The translations under genes and the position numbers were made by a program. A stretch of 64,000 bases of DNA from Holacanthus passer (lineage: Eukaryota > Chordata > Actinopteri > Pomacanthidae), in assembly GCA_025331565.1 (NCBI GenBank), contig JAFREQ010000003.1, positions 13,509,001-13,573,000 on the forward strand. The letters run 5' to 3'. Under the pieces are notes generated by a model. It searched no databases and was not told the origin of the DNA. It saw only the letters and a program-made list of their open reading frames with translations. Position 1 is the stretch's first letter. Each line of letters begins with the position of its first letter. Shown piece by piece: positions 1-11,330 of the stretch.

Positions 1-1282
1 GGGTTCAAACTGGAAATCAAACCTGCGCACAAAGTACGAAGCCACATAAAATTGCCTTTGCCAGCGATGGTGTGAGCAGGTCTGATAAACCAAGAAGGAG
101 TCGCCTGCATTGACTACTTTCTTTAAGAAGGCCTCTTTCACACTAATCCGACGCCCCAGATGGTTTGTTACGCAGAACCATCTGAGAAGTCATCCTTGGA
201 ATCTGTTTTGAAAAAGACAGGCACTTTCAAAAAATACTTGGCAGGTGATTGGAGGAACCATCTGCGTATTGCCGTCTATCACAGGCTAACTTCAATCAAA
301 AAGATCAACAAACCATATGATATAGTAGGTAAGCCAGTTGAGAGTAGAGCAAAAACATCTTTTCTGTCAAGGAAAGTCTCCAGTGCCGTTCTTTGCTCTT
401 CTTTCCTTGAAGATATAAACAGCAACTACAAACTAAGTTCTTCAGGATCTGCCATTGTTGGTTTTACACAAACAGTTGCTTCTCTCACTATCGTCACACC
501 TGGACCACACCTGCAGCTGCCAGTAGCTCCTCATAGGAGCCGACTGGTCTGAACCACTGTGATTAGGCCATAACTTGAAGCCTGGCAAGATGGATTCTCG
601 TGCAATCTTGTGACCTCACAATCTCACATATCCAGCTGCTTCACAAGGTAACTTGCACATTGAATTGCACCTCTACTGAATTACACTTCTACTTTGGGTG
701 TAACCCAAAACAAATGCACTGTTCTCTACTTGTTCATACTTGAATAACTCACAGTGTCTTGCCAAAGCAGTTGATCCAGAAGGCTACATGGTTGGGAGAT
801 TTAGTTCTCTTTCAGCTGAGTTCCTGTTCAACATTCACAATAAGCACAGTCATTAAGTTGTTCTAATTTGGATTCTTCTTTTCTGATTCTGTTTAAGTGA
901 AGCTTGAACATGAACCGATTGGTCTATCTTACTGTCAGTCAACAATAGCCCTGGTCCTTAAGTAAAATGAGCTATCACGCTTGCTTGTAACCCCTCTTTG
1001 TGTTATTATGGCAATCCAATCAGCATGTGAGCATCAGAGTTCTCATTCTTCTAAATGGGAAATAGTTGCCCACATTATTCTTTGGTTATGATGCTTTAGC
1101 TATTCACATTCTAGGTTTTGAACCTCCAACCTTTGGAAGTCAGAAAGGTCAGTGATGTGGTTTGATTTGAGGACACTTATTGGTTGTGCTACTACTCTGG
1201 ATGAGTTAACATATTTGACTCCTTCACCACTGTGGTAAAACGCATTTTGTAACAGTTGTTTCTGAGCAAATCTAAATTCAAG
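1..1282. other. Intergenic stretch, no gene recognised
   Basis: A 130-codon ATG frame lies at 160-552 on the + strand. It shows no motif, signal peptide or family likeness that I recognise, and its codon use looks no more ordered than the flanks. The part near 560-650, with the motif AAGCCTGGCAAGATGG followed by ATTCTCGTG, resembles a dispersed fish repeat I have seen elsewhere, but there is no second copy in the window to prove it. The rest is AT-rich sequence with nothing identifiable. Confidence 0.4.
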
Positions 1283-1705
1283 TTCAACCCTGATTCCAAA
1301 AACGTTGAGATGTCAGAATAAAACAGAATGTAATACTTTACTAATCCTTTTTGACATATACTCAATTGAAAACAGTACAAAGACAATATATTTCATGTTT
1401 GATCTCATCAACTTCATTGATTTTTGGAAATATCTGCTTATTCTGAATTTGATGGCAGCAACATGTTTCAAACAAGTTGGGGCAGGAGCAACAAAAGACT
1501 GCGAAAGTTGTGGACTGATCCAAAAACACCTGTTTGGATCATTCCACAGGTAAACAGGTTCATTGGTAACAGGTGATAGTATCATGATTGGGTATGAAAG
1601 GTTCATCCTGGAGAGGCTCAGTCGTTCACAAGCAAGGATGGAGAGAAGTTCAACACTTTGTGAAACACAGAACTGTATAAAGGAGATTACTACATGGCCT
1701 ATTTG
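1283..1705 (+). repeat. Interspersed repeat family D, copy 1
   Basis: This segment aligns over nearly its whole length with 22,926-23,315 in the same orientation. Both begin with a CCCTGATTCCAAAAA / CCCCGATTCCAAAAA end. They share the blocks GACATATACTCAA, GGGGCAGGAGCAACAAAAGA / GGGACAGGAGCAACAAAAGA, GATAGTATCATGATTGGGTA and CTCAGTCGTTCACAAGC. This copy keeps about 20 bp near 1,540 that copy 2 lacks. The sequence is a very common teleost dispersed element whose superfamily I will not assert. Open frames inside it on both strands (such as 1,313-1,789 on -) are products of the repeat and not genes. Confidence 0.8.
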
Positions 1706-4448
1706 TAAAACTGTTGTCGGTAAACACAGTTCATTTAAAGAATAAAGATGTGTTTCGCATGTATATGAAGCATGCAGCACTATTTTCAATACGCACAGTA
1801 ATGAAATAATAATGAAAATGTCTGTATCTTATTTCTATTTATCTCAAAATGTAACTTCAAAGTGCATCAAATTTAAGTGTCTTCTACGTAGATTCATATT
1901 TGCTTGAAAACAGCAGCAGTCGCGATTCTGAATATTGACACATGGACTCGCTGGTGCAGTGAATTACCTGCATGATCACATACACAAATCATCTCCCAGA
2001 CTCCTTTGCTCGCCGTCATCAGTAATGTCAACAGCTAGTGATTGGCTGATTACACACACCATTAACAATTACTTACATTCGCCAAACTCTCGTCAGCACA
2101 TTTTCTGCTCCTGCCAGTGTAAACTGTATATTGATTTTGGGAGCAGGACGTGACACCAGTACGAGACACTGTAGTCACATCTGACTGAGTCAAGTGTTGC
2201 AAATGCTTACATCATACATGTGAGTATACAATTAATACAAAAACAAGTGAAACAAGTAGTTGATGGCGAAGTTGTGTATGCGCCAATAGCGTCATATAGA
2301 GTGTAAAAAATGCAACGACTCTGGAAACACGATTTGTATTCTGGCATCTGTTAATTTTTCTTGACTGCTAATTAGTGCAGACAAGAAAAGCGAGCAATTA
2401 TAGTTGCATAAGCAGGACACGGCGGCTAATTTATACTGAACTACCGCATGAGTGCAGTTTTCACCTCAGGACACAACAGATGTCAGCTGGATTCAAATCA
2501 AAACCTTTTCTGGCACATAAACGAGGACCTGTGAGCAAACCTGGATTTATGCTGGCTGCTATTCTGAGGCACACAGAGTATTTACTTTATAAAGGATGTA
2601 TCACAGCACAGTCTGCCTCTAAATTAGCCGGCGCAGAGATGTAGAAATCTGACGTTGGTTGGTATTAAGAGCAGTGGACTGTCACAATAATCAAGCTGTG
2701 CCAAATTCACTTCCAAACAGTTTTATGATATAAATAAATAAATACAATACAGATTGTCTAAACTAAATGGTATTAGTGTCTAATCAAGGTCTAAAATCAC
2801 TCGACTTGGTGATTAATTTTATGAATTTTAGCAGAATATTTGATTGCAATTACAGCTTTATTATACAGAACTCACTCAAATCAGTGGAAGAGTAACGGGA
2901 GGGTGATACATAAAACTCTTGTGTGTAAACAGGAGTGATTAGTGAAGTGAAGTGGAGCGACAAAGGCCTGTGAGTCGCTATTCGTCACTGTCTCAGTTCT
3001 GTTTATGTGTCCTCTCAAGTGACAATGCCATCAATCACCCGAATCAGTAAATGGATCTCATCTATCAAAAAGTGATAAATGCATGAAAAAATATCACAAA
3101 AACTATGAAAATCCAAGCGTGATGTTGGTCAGTATTTACCAGTTTGTCTGAAAATTGTATTCGGCCACATTATTATGCACATACCAAATATCCGCTGTTC
3201 TCCAAGTTTATTCTGATTTCCTTTGCTTTGGCTGTTGTTCGAGGCACGCTCCAGTTAATGGCGTTACACGGAGAGAAGCCGTGATATTTTCCGAAAGCAG
3301 AATGAGGTCCCTCCAGGTTCTGGTTGCCTATTAACTTTCCTCTTCATTTGATTGTTTGTATCGCCGCCGTGGCGCGTGCAAGTACAACACCAGAGGTGAT
3401 CTTGCATTTCTTTTTTTTTACTCATTACTATGGAAGATAACGACGACCCTCATTGACAGAAAGGAGAGCCAGGTCAAATTACGGGTCTCCATCAACGGAA
3501 CGACTGCACCCTCGACAACAGGCACTTGAATAAATTCGGTTAAAGCCATTTTAATCTCATAAGTTGCCTTTTGGGAACTGGTTACTATTATAGTGGAGCA
3601 TTACGGCTTTAATGGCAATAAAATACCACACCAAAACAACGGTCCTCTCACGCTCGAGTGGTAGATGTGGAGCTGATCGCTGATACTGAGTACATGAGCT
3701 GCTTCAGTGGGGACAATGTGGGAGACGAAAAGTGGCATTTTACTTATTAAAGTCTTTAAACTCCAATTAAGGTGTCTAATTATCTGATCCTTCTGGAGTA
3801 GGATTAATGAAGCTGCTCAGCTCCCATCTGCTGGTGACACTGATGCTGTGTGAGTGTGTGTGTGTGTGTACGCAGGTTTGTGTGTGTTTGTGTGATCGGA
3901 AAGACGGAGTCAAGCAGAGGAGAGGCAGAAGGAGCAGGCTTCCCTTCCCCCACAGCTCCAGTCATTCTCTCTTACATGTGGAAGCCATCAAGAGAAAAAT
4001 ACAAACAGACAAACTGCGAACCTGCAAAACCTTCAACCAGATTGGAGACGCAGCATTATCATCAATAAATCTATTCCACCAAGCAACCGGCCCCTCTCTG
4101 ACGATTGACGAAGTGGCTCCATATCCACAGTCGCTTAAAAGTTTAAATAGAGCATTAAGCTGGGCTGAGCAACTGAGTGGCCTTTAAATGGATCCATGTG
4201 AGCTGAAGAGTTTTGACAACAAACAACAGGGACGCCAGCCAGAGAGCACACTATCTATATCAACCTGATTAATCAGTGTGGATGGAGCCATACAGGAACG
4301 CTTCCCATCCAAGGATAATCTTATATTTATGCACCTTCAGCCAAAAAGGCCACACTGCTCACCTGGGTGGAACAAAATGTGGAGTTCTGAGTATTTAAAT
4401 ATTTAAAGAAAATGTGATTTGTTCAGTGTTGCAAATGTTAGTCATGTT
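1706..4448. other. Intergenic, no gene recognised
   Basis: AT-rich unique-looking sequence. It contains a short (TG)n tract at 3,854-3,869 inside a chance open frame (3,807-4,187) whose Cys/Val-rich start is simply the translated dinucleotide repeat. There are no credible exons, RNA genes or recognisable dispersed repeats. Confidence 0.5.
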
Positions 4449-4530
4449 AAAAGAGTAGTTTGACATTTTAGGAAAAACGCTTTTTCCCTATTTCTGCCAG
4501 GAGTTGAGATATAAGATTTGTAGATTTATT
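4449..4530 (+). repeat. Interspersed repeat family B, fragment
   Basis: About 80 bp begins AAAAGAGTAGTTTGACATTT and continues with an AAAACGCTTTTTCCC block and GCCAGGAGTTGAGAT. It matches the 5' part of the repeat seen more fully at 18,775-18,990 and 55,998-56,160. It is degenerate and loses similarity after about 4,530. The family is recalled as abundant in spiny-rayed fish. Confidence 0.55.
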
Positions 4531-6444
4531 TTTTAAAATATGCATATTTCTCTATATGTGAAGTGACATCTGTGGGTTTCATACTCTGCAGGATGTGTTA
4601 ATCTTGAATCTTGGGTTAGGGTTAGTGTTCAGCCTTAATGTTGGGGTCCATGATGCAGGAGGTGGAATTCAGAGGGTCCACATCAGGACAGAGATCAAGC
4701 TCCCTGATAGCACGGGACAGCACACATCCAATTGAGCAAAAGTTGTGGTGGGAGCTGGGTCAGTTGAGTCGTCAGCAGCGATCAACTGAGGGTTTATTTG
4801 GATTTAAAGAATAACCAAGTAAAGATCTTATCATGCAACACGTTCCACTTTTTTTATTTAGAAATGCTTCATCTGATCTGACACAGATTTTTTTAGGAGT
4901 GCTGAGGCTTTGAAAAAGAAATAACAAGTGTTTTAATTATGATGTCTTCTTTCTGTCTGTGACTAATTGGACCCTCCTGTGTTGTGTGAAACCGAACAGA
5001 AAAGTCCCAATTTATCAAGGGACATAAAACTGTGATGTTTCTTGTTTGCTTCAAGTGAAAATTAACATGAAGCCTGCTGTCAGCCGCTCTGCTGGTGGCG
5101 GCAAGTTCGATTTTTCTTAACTTTATTAGTAGCTTTTGTGATGTTTGAGCTGATGTGAATGATGATGTAACCCACACCTCCTCAGATAAACTACTGCAAT
5201 CCATCTTGAGAAGCATCTCAAACATTCATTTATTTTAGGGGGCAAACAGACGGCAGGCAGTGGTATTGTATCTTCAATCAAAGTCAACGTATTGATGTAC
5301 AGAAAACTCTTTACAGTGCACAAAACAAAGTAGTTTTCAGTAGTTATGTGAGTTTGGCTTTAGTGTAGTTTAAACCTGAGGAGTGTCATTTGGTAGATTT
5401 AATCGTGCAGAGCTTGTAGTCAATTCAATGAGGGAAACAGCAGGAGTCCTTCGACCCGGCCTTGTGAAATGCCTTCGCTTGAACACTTGAATAGGGTGAG
5501 AGGGCCAAATCATTGAAACAGGGTTTCCTCTATTAATGCTCAAATCCAGTAAAACAGTAATAGACCCCCCATAGTAGTATTAGAAATTTTCATTTTAGGT
5601 CTTAGATCTGTGATACAGTTGTAATATTACCTTCATAATATTAAATGATTGGTTCACTTTGTTCAGCAGATTTGTTATGACGAAGAACCAACAGCAAAAA
5701 TGCAATAATTAAAGTAATAAGCAATAACGATGACATCTTAATAACATAAAATAAAATTAATTACACTTAATGATTGAGTAAATGGTGTCAGCTTAGTGGC
5801 AAGAAATTAAATGGCACGTCTGGGTGCAAATTTTCCGTATTAAAAGCCGTTTTATGGTTTGGTCTTTTTTCTGTCTGCTGAATAATACATTTAATCGTGT
5901 CAGTACAGTAGAGGAACTGTAAAACTACGAGAGAAAGAGCATCTGACCACAGAAGGATTTTACAGCCTTGAGTAAGAGAGCATCTGCATAATTAGACTGA
6001 GCAGTAAATAATCCTTTTAACAGCTACAATGAGACTAGTTTGCCGCTGCTACACTGTCATTGCTCTCCTTTGCAGGGCTTTAAACATGGACTGATGAAAA
6101 TGGCACTGTTAGAGACACAGAGGCAGAGTACATATCTGTGTCACTGTCTGTGTGTTCAAGCCTGTGGTGTCCAGCAGTGTGATGGACTGTACCTGCAGCG
6201 TCATTGCTCTGCAGTCGAACCAGGCTGCCCCACACCTGAAGTCCTGAAGTCCAGATGGCTGAAGATTTGGTTATATTGGAATGTCCTTGACAAAACAAGC
6301 AAGCAGAAAGTCATTTCTTCAGACATTTTGCTTTGTATTGGATGGGATTAGATTGTAAGATTTCCTAGTTATTGTGACCTTCCCCTTCTTGTTTATGGTG
6401 CACTCATATCCTCACTCCATACACTCACAGGAAATTCACATGTC
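4531..6444. other. Intergenic, no gene recognised
   Basis: No exon-like conserved frame, RNA gene or clear repeat is visible. Several short frames (for example 4,893-5,225 on - and 6,040-6,351 on +) have no recognisable protein content and are treated as chance frames. Confidence 0.5.
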
Positions 6445-6515
6445 CACTTTCTTGCTGAGAGTCGAATGAGAAAATTGATAACAATCTCATGTCTGTATGT
6501 TAAATTTGACTTCAG
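6445..6515 (+). repeat. Interspersed repeat family B, internal fragment
   Basis: The blocks CTTTCTTGCTGAGAGTCGAA, GAGAAAATTGATA and ATCTCATGTCTGTATGTTAA correspond to the middle of family B, equivalent to the GATGAGATTACCACTCTCAT part of the copy at 18,775-18,990. Only this internal part is detectable. Confidence 0.5.
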
Positions 6516-6844
6516 CAAGTCACTGCTGCCACAAAATGCATGGTTTGGTTTTTGTGTGGCTTATACAAACAGGATGAAATGGGTTAATAATTGAGCTTTA
6601 CAGGTGCTGGTGTGCAGATTTTGGTACCATTAGACTAAACCAGACTAGTTGTTTCCCCCTGTTTCCCATATGCCAAAAAAATCTTTTTTTCTGCCAAGCT
6701 GGTTGACAGCATGCATGTTACCTCTGGCTGAATTGGTTGATTCCTGTTGGCGCCCTCATGCATGAATGGTATAATGATCAGAATGATTTTTAGTCATTTT
6801 GAGGTGTTGGTGACACAAAAATGTATTGATTGTATTAAAACTAT

Positions 6845-7095
6845 TCTCTTTTGTTATGATTTTATATGGAAAAGAGGCGAGATCCAGAAAAACTAAGCAA
6901 AAATTCCAAAACACAGGGACTAAACATAGGAAACAGGAAATGGAAACATTTGGCACGTGGTATAAAGATGAACTGACAAAGAGAGCAGGGAACACACAGA
7001 CTAAATGCACTGGGGAGGGACAGGTGACAGTAAAAAGTAATCAGGAGAAACACTAGGGCAGGAAGTAAAGTAAACCAGCACACCTGAGGACATAC
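6845..7095 (+). repeat. Interspersed repeat family C, copy 1 (5'-truncated)
   Basis: It shares its 3' part with copies at 29,350-29,662 and 48,073-48,540. Recognisable blocks are AAAACACAGGGACTAAACA, GGGAACACACAGACTAAATG, a GGGAGGGACAGGTGA-like block, AATCAGGAGAAACACT and GGCAGGAAGTAAAGTAAACC. The 5' part of the family (ACCCAAATGCAGA) is missing here. All three copies lie in the same orientation. Confidence 0.65.
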
Positions 7096-7120
7096 ACCTG
7101 AGGACATACTGAGGACATAT
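7081..7120. repeat. 14-bp short tandem repeat
   Basis: The unit CACCTGAGGACATA occurs twice back to back (7,081-7,094 and 7,095-7,108). A third partial unit, CTGAGGACATAT, follows at 7,109-7,120. It sits at the 3' edge of the family C copy and looks like local slippage. Confidence 0.85.
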
Positions 7121-8995
7121 ATGACATCACAAATAGTTTTAAAAAGGGCAGTGAAGCAGGCCTAGACTTTTGAGGTCAGATCTGTTGAGTAGCACAAAAG
7201 TCCACTTATAACTCAAGTACTTTACATTGAGGTATGTAAATATACATTGCCTCACAATGATATGTTCAAAAGCATTACACTTTCATGACAGGGTCTTTCA
7301 CCACCCTGTCATGAGCCAGAACAGTAAAAGAGCAGGTGAACTCAGCATTACCTCACTAATGAATTTCTGTGATCAAAGAAATCGACACTTCCCTTTTAAT
7401 ATTGAACACATGGCATATAAAGGGTTGGAATGTTCCTTTATGAGGAAAGCCTATTCTCCCTGCCTGACCCTGTAGGCTCGGCCGTGCGTGTGTGTGAGTG
7501 GCAGTAAAACCAGTGTGTTCATGACTACCACCCATGTGGGCTGTAACCGCTGGTGGGCCGGCGGGTTCGACAGCCTTTGCTGACAGAACTACAGCTCTAT
7601 GAGTCTCCGGTAACAAAGACTTCAGGACCCAGAGCTGGTTCTTGCTTCGTCTGCTCTCTGAGGTTACATTTGTACTTCTCCCTGATATGTTCCCAACAAC
7701 ATGTAGCCCTCCATTCCCCGCGCTGGTAATCATCCTGCCTCCCTCTCTGCAGCACATCGTCTGCAGCCTTTCTGTCTCACCCTCTCTTTTTCTTTCTCAC
7801 TACATTTATGGTTCCCTCGCACAGAATCAACCATCGACAGAAATCTGCTTTCTCTCAGTCATAACGCTGTGAGACAGTCTGAGTTTTCTCATTTCCTGAC
7901 ATGAATGCTGATGGCTGCTGTGTGCAGAAGCTGACCAGGCTGCAGGAAAACAACCTTGAATCAGAGGACGTTTCCAGAAAATCACATTGTTTTCTATTGT
8001 CATTTGGACCTGGAATTAAAATGTGTTACTGGCAGGTGATGTGACTTTGCCAGAGCGAGAGGGCGAGGTTAAATCCCCCCCAATTTCGAGCGGCCTGACT
8101 CATTTCACCTGGGTAATAACACAGGCTCGGAGGCAAAATTGTTGCTTAGAGACTCAAGTGTTTCTGAAATCTCGAGCGGAGGCCTTTGCCCTGATGCAGG
8201 CAGATGTCTTTTCTGTAAGATGGCTGCAACATCAGCTAAAAGGGTCAAAGCTCAAAACTGAGCATGTTTTTCCTCTACAATATCTCCTTAAGTGCATAAT
8301 CCAGCAGTATTAAAGACATGCATATTTAATGTTTCCATCTGACTCCTGCTGCAAAAATAGGAGCAGAAAGCGATTTAACATACAAGGAATCTTTTATTAA
8401 TAAAATGAGAAAACAGCTACTAAATAAAGAATCCAGAAGCCGTAGTAAAACATCTGTGCTTTTTCACCACTATTTACTGTAGACCGCTGCTTCGCATCAG
8501 TTTTATGAAACAGTGCTGGCTCTGAAAGCAAAAATAGAGCACTTGAAATGCAAAAGTAATTGTACTTATTTTCAGTGACATGTCACCTGACAAACATTAA
8601 AAGGACTGCAAGGGAAAAGGTCCTTAGGGGTCTAATAAGGGCTGAGCAGAGGTTCAAGAAATAGTGATATAACCTCTAGCAAAGTCTCTTTTTTTGTAAA
8701 GAAAGAAAAAAGAACAGCATGTCAGGAGTCTCCTGACCAGATGTAAGAGCCAGAGCTGCAGTTTGACCATGTACGTGTTTCTGTGCATGAATGTGCACAG
8801 TATTCACTCACATTTTAGGTTTCATTATTGCATCTGTGCAATCCATATGTTATTGTCAAGAATACACCAGAGGCTTGCAATTAGACTAGATTCCCACTGC
8901 TATAATCAGCATTATAGACCACAATACTTATTGCGTACAGTGAGCCCTTGGGTGCAGTTTTCATTTTCTCACATGGCCTAAAAATACTAACTAGA
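7121..8995. other. Intergenic, no gene recognised
   Basis: No supported gene. The 133-codon frame at 7,356-7,757 on the - strand has no motif I recognise and overlaps competing frames on the other strand. No repeat family used elsewhere in the window is evident. Confidence 0.45.
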
Positions 8996-8999
8996 GCAA

Positions 9000-9312
9000 G
9001 AAGAGTCTGCAGCCACGCTGGCAGCTCTATGAGGCACTACATCAGTGCTTTCAGCTAAATGCTCACGTCAGCTTGGTAACTTGTTCACAGTGACAGTGCT
9101 ACTGTTAATTAGCATTAAACACGGACTACACCTGAGACCGATGGGTTTGTTATAATTTTGCAAGTATTTAGTCAAGTTTTGACAAATTGAAATTTTGACC
9201 TGATGATGGCGCGGCTGGAAAAGTCAGGGGGTCACCAAAGTCATTAGGATGCATCATGTGGGAAATGTGAGTCCTGTCATTTCAGTCTGGATCAAAGTGG
9301 TGGACAGCAGAC
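9000..9312 (-). repeat. Interspersed repeat family A, copy 1 (minus orientation)
   Basis: Read on the - strand, this copy runs from a CCACTTTGATCCAGACTGAAA block at about 9,300, through CATCCTAATGACTTTGGTGA and CCATCATCAGGTCAAAA-like blocks. It ends in GCATTTAGCTGAAAGCAC and a short GAGCTGCCAGCGTGGCTGC block near 9,010. The same order of blocks appears in the copies at 10,935, 34,693, 39,110 and 53,140. It is a strongly decayed copy. Confidence 0.75.
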
Positions 9313-10396
9313 TGACAAAGTAACCCCTAGGAATCTATTGACATAATTTGGATGATTCCACGTTTCTCATATTGTTTTTTTCTAATCCAACTTTGCGATA
9401 CGCAGTGTATCGATTAAAATGTGGAAAACAAATAGGGACATTGATTATTACCTGGATTCACCTCATTTGTGTGCGTGATCAAAGTCCATTAGGCCACGAG
9501 TTAACTTGACTGTCCAAACGCACAAGCTGCACACACAAATGGAAAGACTCACTCAAACACAGATACAGGGTTTGTTTGCACATGGAGTCTCCCAGATTGA
9601 CTCTGATGAGGCGTAATGTAAATAAATTACAAAGCCATTAGGTTCATTAACATCATCTGATCTACAATATTTGAGCTCACTGCAGTGCACAATAGTTTAA
9701 ACATAGTGTATAAATACATAGGCCTCTCACACTGGAGACATTTTGTACTGTAAGTTTCATGGCCAATATGTGATTGAGCACATAGTTAAGAGAACAAAGT
9801 GTTAGCGCTGATTCTGGAGCTCATTAGAGAAAAGCGTGAGGGAAACTTACCAATACGTGTGAAACATGTGGAAACAGGCTTCTTCATGGTCAGTGCCCTT
9901 TAGTTTTATCCTCCCGCTCCATAATAAAGACGCTTCATTCCCTTTCAAGGAATTGCTCTCCCCGCAGGCTAAATGGGAAAGTCTGTGGAATACATTTAAG
10001 GATCATAGTGCTTTAGATAAAGACGCAGCTTTGAGCTCCAGAGACGTCCACAGCGTATCACTGCACCGATAAATATTTCATTCAACTCATTTATTGAATT
10101 CTTGCTTTTGAGGCACATGAATGGTGTTTCATCATAAAATTTATTCCACTACTAAAGTAGCAGCTTTCTTCTTGTTCTTCTCACAGATGAGGTTGTCCTG
10201 TATCGCTGCTGTCTGACTCATTTACCTGTATACACAATCCTCTTGGCTAGTATGCTTTACAATCTTTAAAACCTTGAGCTGCAAGTAAACAAATTATTAT
10301 TGAGTAGAACCATTAGTATTAATCATGATATATTTGGGGTCATAGGCTGCAGCAGATTCACTGTAGAAACAGGCATCCAGCCTTTGTGCCTCCAAA
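9313..10396. other. Intergenic, no gene recognised
   Basis: Unique-looking AT-rich sequence with no exon, RNA gene or clear repeat. Confidence 0.45.
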
Positions 10397-10460
10397 GTGC
10401 CAAAGGGATGTGAGGGAAGGAATGGAAACAAGGAGAGGCAGGGGGCGACATCAATGAGCC

Positions 10461-10497
10461 GGGGGAGACAGGGAGAGGCTGGGAGAGGCCGGGGGGG
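10461..10497 (+). other. Canonical G-quadruplex motif
   Basis: Four G runs of 5, 3, 3 and 7 guanines are separated by loops of 5, 7 and 7 nt (AGACA, AGAGGCT, AGAGGCC). This satisfies the G3+N1-7 rule exactly on the + strand. The surrounding 10,420-10,500 is purine-rich. No gene is visible nearby, so a regulatory role is unproven. Confidence 0.85.
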
Positions 10498-10934
10498 ATG
10501 CTTGGCATTGCAGCTTCTTGTCTGCAGTTGCCCTTGCAGTGACCCATCGGAGCCCCGACCGCTATATTTATCAAGCAGCTGTGTGATGTTGGAGTGCACA
10601 GAAAACCAAACAGTGCCAGGCGAGCCCCGAGGCAAGTCCGACATGTGACGAACTAGAAGCGTAAACACATCCAAACTGAATGATTTTGGATGCTTTTCTG
10701 TCGAAACAGCTGCCCAGCGCTCCAGAGGGAAAGACGGATACCCCAGTTTCTCCCCATGAGATTCACTGTCCTTGAGTTCGATGTGATTATTTGACCAGAA
10801 TCAGTCTTTCAAAAATACTTCATGTACACTTTGAATGATGGTTGTAAAATGTTTGTAGCTTGCTTTTCCAGGGAGATCAGAGGCTGTGGTCAACTTGCAA
10901 AGCATTACAATGTATTTCAATAATGACCAGTTTC

Positions 10935-11330
10935 AGTTCTCACTGAAATATCTCAACAGCATTTGGATGCATCACCATGAAAGCTAGTACAGACATCTGT
11001 GGTCCCCATAGGATGAATCCTACACACTTTGATGTCCTCTGACTTTTTCAGTGCCACCATGAGGTTGACACTGGTTAAAAATGAATTTTCTCAACAACAA
11101 CATATTTCCCTGAGGATGAACTGTAAAAACTTTGGTTATTTGTCCATTGCTTTGATTTATGATAAATGCCTGCAAAACTAATGACATTCCCATCATCCTC
11201 AGCTGTACTTTGTGTTAATTGCAAATGTGTTAATTATTAGTCCTGGTGCTACTTAGCACATGTTATTTGCTAACACACTAAACGTGCTAAATGTGCTGAT
11301 GTTTTTAGGTCAGTTTCAGAGAGCTGTTAG
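10935..11330 (+). repeat. Interspersed repeat family A, copy 2
   Basis: It contains CTGAAATATCTCAACAGCAT, GGATGAATCCTACACACTTT, GCCACCATGAGGTTGACA, CCTGCAAAACTAATGACATT, CCTCAGCTGTACTTTGTGTT and GCTAACACACTAAACGTGCT, in the order seen in the copies at 34,693 and 53,140. Internal deletions are present relative to the 53,140 copy. Confidence 0.85.

Noticed and set aside
1313..1789. 158-codon frame on the - strand
   Set aside because: It lies mainly within repeat family D, and the matching copy at 22,926-23,315 does not preserve it. It is a by-product of the repeat.
3807..4187. 126-codon frame starting with a Cys/Val-rich segment
   Set aside because: The N-terminus is a translated (TG)n microsatellite and the rest has no recognisable content.
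7356..7757. 133-codon frame on the - strand
   Set aside because: No motif, no splice context, and overlapping frames on the other strand of similar length.
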